A stretch of 64,000 bases of DNA. It comes from Ruminiclostridium cellobioparum DSM 1351 = ATCC 15832 (lineage in GTDB: Bacteria > Bacillota > Clostridia > Acetivibrionales > DSM-1351). A program made the position numbers and the translations under genes. A model generated the notes under the pieces. It was not told where the DNA came from and made no database searches. It saw only the letters and a list, made by a program, of their open reading frames with translations. Shown here piece after piece: positions 34,527 through 42,880 of this stretch (positions within the stretch are counted from its first letter, which is position 1; the number at the start of each line of letters is the position of its first letter). The stretch spans positions 177,501 through 241,500 of the forward strand of contig NZ_KK211290.1 of the NCBI RefSeq assembly GCF_000621505.1. The letters run 5' to 3'.

Positions 34527-36884
34527 TTACAGTGGATTTTTAAATTGACCTCTGTACTGGTTTGGAGTTATTCCGTTCCACTTCCTGAAGGTTGCGGTAA
34601 AATATGATTGATTTGAAAAGCCTACCTGAGCTGCGATATCATTTACCGAGAGGTTATTTTTCTCCAGAAGTTCTTTTGCCCTGTTCATACGAAGCTCTAT
34701 TATATATTCATTTACAGATTTGCCTACAAAGTCGCTGAAAATCTTTCCGAAATATCCGGGAGTAAGACTGACCATGTCCGACAGCATTTCAGAGGAAATA
34801 TCCGTTCTCAGATAATTGGTACGTATATATTCCAGCACTCTTTCTATCATATCCTTCTGCCTGTTATCCTTCTTTTGTTCGAGCCTGTGAATTATTCCGC
34901 CGCAATAAGATTCCAGCCACTCTTTTGCAGCCTCCAGAGTATCACTTTTGTTTAAATTTGAGTAAATATTATTGAAATCCAGTTCCTCCTCCGCAGGGTT
35001 CAAAATACAGCTTACAGCCGTCATAATATCCAGAACCAGCTGATTGATGGTCAGTCTGATAAAATCATACTGACAGGCGCCTATGAGTTTTACAAGCTCC
35101 TCCAGGCCCAGTTTCACCTGTTTTTCGTCACATACCTTGATGGACTGGATAATTTTTTTACGGTTTTTGTCCAGCGCCACAGAATTATCCTTTATGCCTG
35201 GTTTTACAAGAGTATTGTCCAGGACACAGTTATACCCGTAAATAAATCTGTATTTCAGCAGATTTAGTGCATTGGTGCAGGAAAGGCTGACATCCTCCAG
35301 GATGCTTACAAGCATGCCCTTTGCAGCACTGACGGTAATATCCAGCTCATCCCCGATTTGATTCTGACAGGCTTTAATACATGTATCCAGCAGTTCATCA
35401 TACTCTTCGGTGTGCCTGATATTGAGCATTAAGGCAAACATATCCTCCTCCAGATCCACCAACTCCAATCCGGAAAATTTGTTAAAAGAGGCCCTGATGA
35501 TTTTATCCGCAACATCCTTCTTTTCGGCAATTTCAATTTTGTTTTCTATACCTTTGAGCGCCAGATATCCATCTATACTGAATAATACAACACAGGTCTT
35601 TTCCTGCACGATATTAATCCCCAGTTCTTTTACCTTGGTTGACACATCACTGGAAGAGAAATGGCCCGACAGCATTTCGGTCAGAAACATTTTTCTGAGC
35701 ATTGGAATATTCTGCTGTATGGAATTTTCAAGTTCATTTGATTTTTCAATAATATTGGTAAAAGCATTTGACAGGTACTCAACCTCATTATAGGTTCTCC
35801 GTCTCCTGTTTTCCTTATATTCACTTTTCAGATGCCATTCAACGGTTCTTACAAGTCTTCCGAAGGGAAGGTAAACATTATATGCGGCCAAGCCTGCGAC
35901 TATGATACATATGATTCCTATGAATACACAGATCAGAATAATTGAATTTTTAAGGTTTTGGACCTCCTGAAGCAGTATTTGATAATCATACCTGTTGACA
36001 AACAAAAAGGATATCTTTGAAGACATATTGTAAGTGATCAGGTATTTCTTCCCCTCATCTTCGCTGATCATATATCCGCTTTTTTTATCCGATTCAAGTA
36101 CTTTTTTTATATATTGCCTGTCCGATATGTTTTTGCTGAAATACCTGTAATCAGAGTCGCATATGACTTCTCCGCCCTTGTCCAGGAGGAAAATACTGCT
36201 GCTGGGGGAGGTGTACTGCCGGGTAAAAGCTTTCTGTATATAATCGGCGTTTAAATTTATAATGACTACGCTGTCCAGCAGTCCGTTGCCCTTTATGTCA
36301 CTTTTTATATAGTCCTGGGACGAGTCTACAAAAATAAAGGTAATGATCTTTTCATTTGTTTCGCTGCCGTTCGGAGACTTGTTGGTGTAGCTCAGCGGAA
36401 TGAATTTCAACTTGTTGCCTTCCTTGTAGTCCACAGTCATTTTCTTCATTTCGGCATCCAGCGAATTCAGGCCGGAGGAGCCAAGGCTGCTGGTAAACTG
36501 CTTTGTTTCACTGTTGTAGACATATATGGAATGTATCATTGGATTGCTGCTTTTGACCTGGTAGAGCTTTCTTGTGGCCTTATACTTTATTAATTCATCG
36601 GTGGCACCGTTTCGGTACATTGAATCAACTATATCGCTGTCACTTATAAGCTGCAAGCCTATTGAATAAACCTGGTCCCTTATAAGTTCGAGCTGATTCA
36701 TATTCTGTGCCAGATTTTCTTCCATATTTTTCCTTATACCCTCGACGGTAGCCTTTGAAAACCGCTGGTACAGTACACCTGCAATCAGCGAAGTGGACAA
36801 AATCACTATAATAAAGAATGATATGAGCATTTTAGTCAATGTCTTACTGACAACCAGTCTGTTATTCCTGCTAAAACCAAGCAT
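34527..36884 (-). CDS. Membrane-bound AraC-type regulator with extracellular sensor domain
   Basis: A 785-residue one-component sensor. A membrane segment at about 20-40 (MLISFFIIVILSTSLIAGVL), an extracellular Cache-like domain (about 45-295, with FLLDKGGEVICDSDYRYFS), a second segment near 300-325 (IILICVFIGIICIIVAGLAA), a cytoplasmic linker of about 340 residues, and a C-terminal AraC helix-turn-helix pair (SSEMLSDMVSLTPGYFGKIFSDF, VNDIAAQVGFSNQSYFTATFRKW). Such proteins usually sit beside LplABC-type importers and activate them on sensing a sugar outside. The ATG follows GGAGGTTAAT. It reads into SBP-B. The gene at 59133-61451 has the same architecture. Confidence 0.94.
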   Translation of the reverse strand: MLGFSRNNRLVVSKTLTKMLISFFIIVILSTSLIAGVLYQRFSKATVEGIRKNMEENLAQNMNQLELIRDQVYSIGLQLISDSDIVDSMYRNGATDELIKYKATRKLYQVKSSNPMIHSIYVYNSETKQFTSSLGSSGLNSLDAEMKKMTVDYKEGNKLKFIPLSYTNKSPNGSETNEKIITFIFVDSSQDYIKSDIKGNGLLDSVVIINLNADYIQKAFTRQYTSPSSSIFLLDKGGEVICDSDYRYFSKNISDRQYIKKVLESDKKSGYMISEDEGKKYLITYNMSSKISFLFVNRYDYQILLQEVQNLKNSIILICVFIGIICIIVAGLAAYNVYLPFGRLVRTVEWHLKSEYKENRRRRTYNEVEYLSNAFTNIIEKSNELENSIQQNIPMLRKMFLTEMLSGHFSSSDVSTKVKELGINIVQEKTCVVLFSIDGYLALKGIENKIEIAEKKDVADKIIRASFNKFSGLELVDLEEDMFALMLNIRHTEEYDELLDTCIKACQNQIGDELDITVSAAKGMLVSILEDVSLSCTNALNLLKYRFIYGYNCVLDNTLVKPGIKDNSVALDKNRKKIIQSIKVCDEKQVKLGLEELVKLIGACQYDFIRLTINQLVLDIMTAVSCILNPAEEELDFNNIYSNLNKSDTLEAAKEWLESYCGGIIHRLEQKKDNRQKDMIERVLEYIRTNYLRTDISSEMLSDMVSLTPGYFGKIFSDFVGKSVNEYIIELRMNRAKELLEKNNLSVNDIAAQVGFSNQSYFTATFRKWNGITPNQYRGQFKNPL

Positions 36885-37083
36885 ATTAACCTCCTAAGCC
36901 ATATCATGGCTTTGAGCCGCATTGCGGCCACAAAATGTAATGAAAACCTATATCCTTTATCGCAATGTGGCGAATAAAGGAGGTTAATTGGCCATGTGTT
37001 AAGAACATATTCGTATTTGAACTCACAATGCCTTATATCACTAGTTTGTATTCATTTATTAACATCATAATTTGCTTAACACC

Positions 37084-37115
37084 AAAAAAGGCTTTAGCCA
37101 ACCTAAGCCTTTTTT
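37084..37115. terminator. Bidirectional terminator-like hairpin
   Basis: AAAAAAGGCTT...AAGCCTTTTTT: stem with A-run on the left and T-run on the right, so it works on both strands. It probably ends transcription from the DUF4965 side before the AraC-type gene. Confidence 0.8.
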
Positions 37116-37205
37116 ATTTGCAGATAATTAATCTTTATCAATTCTTTAGTTACTGAATATGAAACATAGAAAACATAAGTGATAGCCAGGGGTATTACAT
37201 TTAAA

Positions 37206-37245
37206 GAAATTATTTCCCGGCAGCCTGGCACCGGGAAATAATTTC
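37206..37245. repeat. 15-bp perfect inverted repeat
   Basis: GAAATTATTTCCCGG (37206-37220), 10-nt loop, CCGGGAAATAATTTC (37231-37245). No T-run on either side, so an operator or RNA stem is more likely than a terminator. Confidence 0.65.
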
Positions 37246-37554
37246 CAAAATCCCATATCCGGTGTGCTCTTAAATTATTTATATACATAATTAACTCCTC
37301 CCGTCGTCCTCGCTATCTCACAGCTCTATCAATCATACGATAGTAAAAGATAAAGGATTATAGTGCAGTGCATATAATAATTTTGTAAACGACTGACTAT
37401 AAAAGGATTATTCCGTTAAATAAGTACATATTATAATTTAGCATGTTTTATGCATAATTACAACCGCCTGCATTTTGGCAGGTTTCTGAGTATGGAGCTT
37501 CAGCAATACTGCTGCCCCGCCTCAGAGCCTCACATCTTTGGCCCCGGATTTACT

Positions 37555-39465
37555 CTACAGCTTCACCCCTAAACCACCGTCGGCAAGAAGCTTTATGAAC
37601 AGCCCGCCCTGTACGCTGCGGTGCTGAAAACCAACTTGCTTTGCTGTAAGAGTATCATACCAGTCGCTCATGGGCACTCTTGATTCTGATTCGTTGTAAG
37701 CCTTCCACAGCGGTTCTATCATTTTTTCAAAATCGGCTTTGCCGGGCATGAGTGCCGCACTCCAGACAAGCCAGTCGGATTTTGTATATGCTGCTCGGTT
37801 GTCAAGAGGCATACCGTAGGTATTTATATGTCTGAAATAGCTTTTCAGCTCGGCATCCAGCACCTCCTCCGGAAAAAGACCTGTCTTGAAAATACGGTCC
37901 CAGATCAGATTATATTTCATGCTGAAGGTGCCGGGTTTATCAAATGTGAGCCTGAAAGTGCCGTCCTCATTTAATGCTCTTTCCGTCCAGCTTTTTGCCA
38001 TCTTCCTGGCAGTATTGTGATATACCCGGCTTTCCTCGCTGCCCGACAGGTTTTCCATTATAATACCGAAGCTTGCAATACCCATCACGGCCTTTGCCGC
38101 CAGATTGCAGTTGTGAGCCAGGTGGCCGGCAAAATCATCGGTGCACAGCTGGTTTTCGGGATCGGCACCGTTGCGGATAAGATATTCAGCCCACTGCTTC
38201 AGCAGCGGAAGGTATTCTGCGGCAAAATCAAAACTGCCCCCGGCCAGCGAAAGTGCAGCCGCCGTAATCAGCATATTGCCGCATTCCTCAATGGGCATCT
38301 GATCCTCAAGGTTTGTTCCGCCGCCATACACCTGTCCGTTAAGCAAAGGATAGGTACCCGCATCATGGGGTGCAAAATCATGGCACCATACATCTGAAGC
38401 GGCATATTTGAAAACAGGTCTCAGCATGCCCTTCACCAGTTCAGGATTGTACAGCAGGAACATGGGTATGGAGGGATATGTCACATCAACTGTGGCGGCG
38501 CAACCATTGCTGAAGCATTCCTTGGAAATAAACAGCAGTTCTCCCTCTTTGTCGGCACAGAGCTTGTGGGCGGCAATTACCTGCCTGTAGGCCAGCAGCA
38601 GAAGCTCTGCATATTTTGGGCCGCCGCTTGCAGCAGCTCTTTTATACAATTCCTCCGAAAACAGGCTGCACCGTCTCGTAATATCATCGTATTGGTCAAA
38701 CGCCCGGCCGATGATTTTCTTAATATCCTCCGATTCCCTTGTCCAGAAGCCTTTAAGGTTTTGGCCGAAATATTGGATACTGTATATGTCATCATAGGCA
38801 AAGGCAAAAAGAGCATGGTTCTGTCCCGCCGTATCCAGCACCGCGCTTGCTTCAAGTTCTGTGGCTTCTCCCTGCTTCCGGATGCATATCTCAGGACAGC
38901 CGTACTTTGCCGCCAGGTAAAAATAACCCCAGTCAATGCGGACATCATCCCCCGCCCGGTTGAGTACCTGTTGGCTGGTGCTGCCCATCCTGGCGCAAAC
39001 CACCTCATTCTCCATTGCAAGGAGCTCTCCACCGGTCTCCCGCTCGCTGCGGTTGTTGACACACAGATCGTCGGAGACATGCAGGTTTATCTTTACATTG
39101 CGGGGCCGGCTGTCCAGGCTGCGTACCTCTGCTTTCAGGTAGGAAACCGGCCGGGACAGTACTTTCAGGTCATCCAGCAGCAGAGGTGATGTAAAAATCA
39201 GCTTCAGTTCAACCGACTCGACCGCAAAGGTATAAATTGTCGACATAGCGTTGATTTCGCAGCCTGTCTGGGCCATCTTCCCCATATTTTTACGGTCTCC
39301 CATAAACAGATATTCACGGCCGTCAAGCTGTAAAACACCGGTGACGGCGTTGGGTTTTCCCGTCCAGTGCACGGTTTCTCCGTCATTCAGCTCATCCTTG
39401 AAAGACCAGACGCTGAAATAGGGATCGATAGTAATAAGTGGTGTTGCCGGTGCTCGCAGTTTCAT
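37555..39465 (-). CDS. DUF4965 (glutaminase A-like) family protein
   Basis: About 636 residues from ATG 39465, which follows GGAGGTAACTAAAACA; the ATG at 39483 lies inside that site. The start RAPATPLITIDPYFSVWSF and the central QVIAAHKLCADKEGELLF, NGCAATVDVTYPSIPMFLLY and MPIEECGNMLITAAAL are characteristic of the glutaminase A/DUF4965-DUF5127-DUF1793 family, which has an (alpha/alpha)6 barrel like several glycosidases. There is no signal peptide. True glutaminase activity is doubtful in this setting; a glycosidase role on the substrate that also feeds the glycyl-radical enzyme is my inference. It follows the glycyl-radical enzyme gene by 40 nt. Confidence 0.82.
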   Translation of the reverse strand: MKLRAPATPLITIDPYFSVWSFKDELNDGETVHWTGKPNAVTGVLQLDGREYLFMGDRKNMGKMAQTGCEINAMSTIYTFAVESVELKLIFTSPLLLDDLKVLSRPVSYLKAEVRSLDSRPRNVKINLHVSDDLCVNNRSERETGGELLAMENEVVCARMGSTSQQVLNRAGDDVRIDWGYFYLAAKYGCPEICIRKQGEATELEASAVLDTAGQNHALFAFAYDDIYSIQYFGQNLKGFWTRESEDIKKIIGRAFDQYDDITRRCSLFSEELYKRAAASGGPKYAELLLLAYRQVIAAHKLCADKEGELLFISKECFSNGCAATVDVTYPSIPMFLLYNPELVKGMLRPVFKYAASDVWCHDFAPHDAGTYPLLNGQVYGGGTNLEDQMPIEECGNMLITAAALSLAGGSFDFAAEYLPLLKQWAEYLIRNGADPENQLCTDDFAGHLAHNCNLAAKAVMGIASFGIIMENLSGSEESRVYHNTARKMAKSWTERALNEDGTFRLTFDKPGTFSMKYNLIWDRIFKTGLFPEEVLDAELKSYFRHINTYGMPLDNRAAYTKSDWLVWSAALMPGKADFEKMIEPLWKAYNESESRVPMSDWYDTLTAKQVGFQHRSVQGGLFIKLLADGGLGVKL

Positions 39466-39505
39466 TGTTTTAGTTACCTCCATATTTTTGGGATTGCTTT
39501 GTTTA

Positions 39506-41680
39506 TCATTTCCTGCTGGAAAGGAATCTGTCCACTACCTGCTGCCTGTACTCCTTTGACAAAGATGCAAAAAATGCCGAATAACCCGTTACGCGCACTA
39601 CCAGGTCAGGATGCCTGGATGGGTCCTCATGGGCCTCCAGCAGCTTCTTTCCGGTAAGACAATTCAGGTTGACAAGGGTTCCTCCCATCTGATTATGGGT
39701 ATGGATCAGTGAAATCAGTGCATCTATTCCTCCGGCTTTTCCCAGCATATCGGTATCAATATCCAGATGCAGCGGTGAAGAATTGCCGTAGCCCGGCTGC
39801 AGCGCCGCTACGGCATTGGCCTTTAATGAAGGCGAAAAGGAGTCGATTCCTGCCGCAAAACCCGGATCGGGTTCGTTGGAATGGGATATGGCTTCTCCGG
39901 CCTTTCTGCCGTTTGGTGTCGCAGGAAGCTTTGCCCCAAGTTCTCCTATATTCCCGTGTGAAAACATTCCCGGAATTATTGGGAGATTGTATTTCGGCGT
40001 GCCCTCATGCTTACAGCACCAGACATAGTGGTCCCTGATCCTGTCGGCCCATTTCTGCGCCTTCGAGCCCGGGCAGCCCAGCCGGCTGATATTCTTCAGC
40101 ATAAGGCGGATATTTTCAGCGCCTTCATAGTTTTTGTCAAGAACATCAAACAGTTCCTCCCATGTAATCCTGCCTTCCTTCACAACACGCTGCTCAATAG
40201 CTGCAAAGGAATCGGCAACGGTGGCCATTCCCACGCCGTCGATATTGAAGTTAAGAATGTCCACACCGCCTTCGGAACAGTTAAGCCCCCTCTCAACAGG
40301 GCCGTGCATGAACAGATTGTATACAAGCTCGGGCGTATTTCTTCCAACCACCTCGTAGTGCCTGTCATAGCCCGACTTGATGCTGTCCACTATAATTTTT
40401 GTGTGATGGCAGAATCTCTCGAACAATACCTCCAGCGAGGGCTCCCCGTACCTTATATCCTCCATGGCATAGTGGAAGGCAAATCCCAGATTGCAGCGGG
40501 TGACATCCTGAAGCGGATATTCTCTTCCGGGTATGGCGGTCCAGTTGCAGCCGACCTTTGCCCTCATACGGGCCAGCTGAAGCGGGTATCCGTTCTTCGC
40601 ATAACCCTGCTCGCAGCCGATATTACAGGAATAGCTGACGCCTGTGCCGTCCTCCAGCATATATTCCAGAGAACGCCTCAGCAACTGGGGGTTGACGTCG
40701 TCATGGACCCTGAGGGCTATATTTGCCGGAATGCGCAGATAATGCATGGCGTCCAGTATGATGAACGACATGCGGCTGGTCATATCTCTGCTGCCGTCGG
40801 GTGTCAGTCCGGCAATCTGTGAATAGTGGGTATCGTTGAAGAACAGGCTGGCCACATACCATACTGCCTGTTCATCGGTGAGTATCCCCGCTTCCATATC
40901 CTTTTCATAGTAGGGTCTCAAAACCTCATCCAGCTGATCCAGGGCCCCTCCTGCAAAGTAAGTGCGGTCAAGGGTCTGGAAGTGTGCAATGAACTGGCAG
41001 GCTTCCCTCAGCGTTCTCGGAGGATTGTTCACCAGCCACTGGTTGATTTCAGCTATTTCCAGAAGATTTTTCCCTGTATCCGGGTCGCTTTCCTCCTGTG
41101 CCATCCTTTCGGCCTCCAGGGCCAGGGCGCCGGTCCATTCCTGCATACCCAGCACCACCAGTTCCTCTCCGTCATAGAAGGAGGTATCTGCCGGTGAGTT
41201 GAACTCCCTGAAATGTCTTATTTTATCCAGCAGCCCACCCCAGCCCAGCTTTAGGCCTATTCCTATATCCCCGGCACAGTGGTTCATGCCTCCAAAACCC
41301 GGAAAGGTATTGTATTTTGCCCATACCTCCTTCAGCTCGGAGGGCTGGTCCTCAGGTATTATGCCCATCCTTACGAAATTCTGCAAAGGCCCTATCCAGG
41401 CCCCTGCAAGTGCGCTGTTTTTATTTATGTATTTAGGTATTTCATTGAAAAATCTTCTTAAGTGCTCTCCAATGGCCACATAGCCATATACAAGTCCCGA
41501 GGGATGATTGGGCCTTGCTTCGAATTTGAAATCGGGATAGTGGACAAAACCCCAGTCGTCAAAATCCTGGTGTCCGATTTCTTTCCTCTTGAATTCATTG
41601 ATTTTAAGTTTGTCTTCACGAAGACCATTAACCCTTTGTGAATACAATTGTGACAATATAACCCTGTCAGTCTGCAACAT
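39506..41680 (-). CDS. Glycyl-radical enzyme (pyruvate formate-lyase superfamily), unassigned subfamily
   Basis: 724 residues from ATG 41680 (GGAGG eight bases upstream). The glycyl loop RVTGYSAFF with Gly699 is intact and ATPNGRKAGEAIS near 587 is typical of the superfamily. The active-site cysteine is probably Cys356 in CNIGCEQGY. Diol- and choline-type enzymes have GC-x-E there (Glu two after Cys) and pyruvate formate-lyase has CC; here Glu357 comes directly after Cys and Gln358 holds the +2 place, so the reaction is not predictable from known members. At 724 residues it is shorter than most (about 780-850). The activase gene ends 22 bp upstream, and the DUF4965 gene follows. Strictly anaerobic chemistry is implied. 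Confidence 0.9.
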   Translation of the reverse strand: MLQTDRVILSQLYSQRVNGLREDKLKINEFKRKEIGHQDFDDWGFVHYPDFKFEARPNHPSGLVYGYVAIGEHLRRFFNEIPKYINKNSALAGAWIGPLQNFVRMGIIPEDQPSELKEVWAKYNTFPGFGGMNHCAGDIGIGLKLGWGGLLDKIRHFREFNSPADTSFYDGEELVVLGMQEWTGALALEAERMAQEESDPDTGKNLLEIAEINQWLVNNPPRTLREACQFIAHFQTLDRTYFAGGALDQLDEVLRPYYEKDMEAGILTDEQAVWYVASLFFNDTHYSQIAGLTPDGSRDMTSRMSFIILDAMHYLRIPANIALRVHDDVNPQLLRRSLEYMLEDGTGVSYSCNIGCEQGYAKNGYPLQLARMRAKVGCNWTAIPGREYPLQDVTRCNLGFAFHYAMEDIRYGEPSLEVLFERFCHHTKIIVDSIKSGYDRHYEVVGRNTPELVYNLFMHGPVERGLNCSEGGVDILNFNIDGVGMATVADSFAAIEQRVVKEGRITWEELFDVLDKNYEGAENIRLMLKNISRLGCPGSKAQKWADRIRDHYVWCCKHEGTPKYNLPIIPGMFSHGNIGELGAKLPATPNGRKAGEAISHSNEPDPGFAAGIDSFSPSLKANAVAALQPGYGNSSPLHLDIDTDMLGKAGGIDALISLIHTHNQMGGTLVNLNCLTGKKLLEAHEDPSRHPDLVVRVTGYSAFFASLSKEYRQQVVDRFLSSRK

Positions 41681-41702
41681 TGCTGCTCCCTCCATATCCT
41701 CT

Positions 41703-42614
41703 TTATGTTTTAACCGCATTCAAGCCTTCACTTACCAGTATTTCAACTGCTCTGTCCATCACAGCCTCGGTTGGAACTTCAACGTCCTTCAGCTCATTAT
41801 CCATACCAAGCGCAGTATATTTGTTGTCGCCCAGCTTATGATAGGGCATGACTTCAACTCTGCTTATGTTCAAAGATTTAAGTATCCCGGCAATCCCGGG
41901 AATTTGTCCGTCATTGCACCCCGGAACAAAGGGAATCCTAACAAGTATCTGCTTTCCTGAAGCCGAAAGCCTTTCCAGGTTATTCAGGATACGGACGTTG
42001 CCGGCACCTGTCAGCAGCTTGTGTACTGCCGTATCAGCCGCTTTTATGTCATACAGGAACAGGTCGGTCACAGGCAGTATCCTTTCAAAGCTGCTCCAAG
42101 GGACGTTTCCGGCCGTATCGACCGCCGTATGGATACCTTTTTCCCTGCAGCGCTTCAGTATTTCATACAAAAATTCTGTCTGAAGCATACATTCCCCGCC
42201 TGAAAAGGTGACTCCGCCTTTCGAATTACTGTAATACAAATAATCCTCCATGATGGAGTCAAACACATAATCAGCATCCACATATTTGCCTACGGCAGTT
42301 ATGGCATTGGCAAAGCATACATCGGCACAGGCCAGGCATCCGATACATTTGGCCCTGTTTATTGTATGCATCTGCTTATCGTCAAGTACATGCACACCAT
42401 TTGGACATGCCTTGAAGCAAGCCCCGCACCCTATGCACCGGTCGGAATAAAACTCAAACTGACTTTTGGGTGAGATTGATTCCGGATTGTGGCACCATTT
42501 GCAGCTGAGGTTGCAGCCCTTAAAAAATACCGTAGTTCTCACTCCCGGGCCGTCATAAATAGAAAAATGCTGAATATTGAAAATATTTCCTTTGGAATTC
42601 ACCGAAAATATCAA
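41703..42614 (-). CDS. Glycyl-radical enzyme activating protein (radical SAM)
   Basis: A 303-residue iron-sulfur enzyme that makes the glycyl radical with S-adenosylmethionine. The radical-SAM motif is CNLSCKWC (Cys34, 38, 41), preceded by SIYDGPGVRTTVFFKG. Two extra 4Fe-4S clusters follow (CIGCGACFKACPNG and CIGCLACADVCFANA), then GGVTFSGGECMLQ and VDTAGNVPW as in other activases. The start is uncertain: a TTG at 42614 directly abuts the AAAGGGGG site, so a GTG at 42602 fits spacing better. It is first in the operon and faces the GntR-type regulator gene. Confidence 0.94.
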   Translation of the reverse strand: MIFSVNSKGNIFNIQHFSIYDGPGVRTTVFFKGCNLSCKWCHNPESISPKSQFEFYSDRCIGCGACFKACPNGVHVLDDKQMHTINRAKCIGCLACADVCFANAITAVGKYVDADYVFDSIMEDYLYYSNSKGGVTFSGGECMLQTEFLYEILKRCREKGIHTAVDTAGNVPWSSFERILPVTDLFLYDIKAADTAVHKLLTGAGNVRILNNLERLSASGKQILVRIPFVPGCNDGQIPGIAGILKSLNISRVEVMPYHKLGDNKYTALGMDNELKDVEVPTEAVMDRAVEILVSEGLNAVKT

Positions 42615-42880
42615 CCCCCTTTATACCTGATCTTATTACATATTATATATCAATATTTGTTATGTTCATTATATATTATATGTTAATTATAATCAATTTA
42701 TTTTTTATATTCAATAATACATCAATTTGTCAGGTTCCACACAAGCACATTTCTTTTTAACCATTTAGAACTTAAGAGTGCCTTGATTCCTTAACATAAA
42801 TCAAGGCATTGACATGTTTGTTATATTTGTTATATCATATAATATATACATAATTATTAAAACTGGAAGGATCCTTAGAT
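42615..42880. promoter_or_regulatory. Divergent control region between activase and GntR-type regulator genes
   Basis: 266 bp, very AT rich. A perfect inverted repeat TGCCTTGATT-N10-AATCAAGGCA (42779-42808) ends at the base before a plus-strand -35 TTGACA (42809-42814); TATATC (42831-42836) is a fair -10. The string ATATTTGTTAT occurs at 42653 (near the activase) and again at 42823 (inside the regulator promoter). Both are candidate operators for the GntR-type protein. Confidence 0.6.

Larger units (their letters stand above)
36885..37554. other. Intergenic region with several hairpins, no gene
   Basis: 670 bp. Near the regulator start (minus strand leader) there are three small dyads: AGCCAT-ATC-ATGGCT (36897-36911), GCCGC-ATT-GCGGC and CCTTTAT...ATAAAGG. 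A terminator lies at 37084-37115 and a 15-bp perfect stem at 37206-37245. The rest up to the DUF4965 stop is AT rich. Reading frames here are short, and the longest (minus, 37288-37103) contains the hairpin and lacks a ribosome binding site. Confidence 0.6.

Noticed and set aside
37103-37288. A 61-codon frame on the minus strand
   Set aside because: It spans the perfect 15-bp stem and lacks a ribosome binding site; no family resemblance.
38566-39189. A 207-codon open frame opposite the DUF4965 gene
   Set aside because: Antisense shadow of a well-supported gene, no motifs.
40007-40822. A 271-codon open frame on the plus strand opposite the glycyl-radical enzyme gene
   Set aside because: It lies fully antisense to a gene with clear family motifs, has no ribosome binding site and no recognisable domain; open by chance in GC-rich coding DNA.
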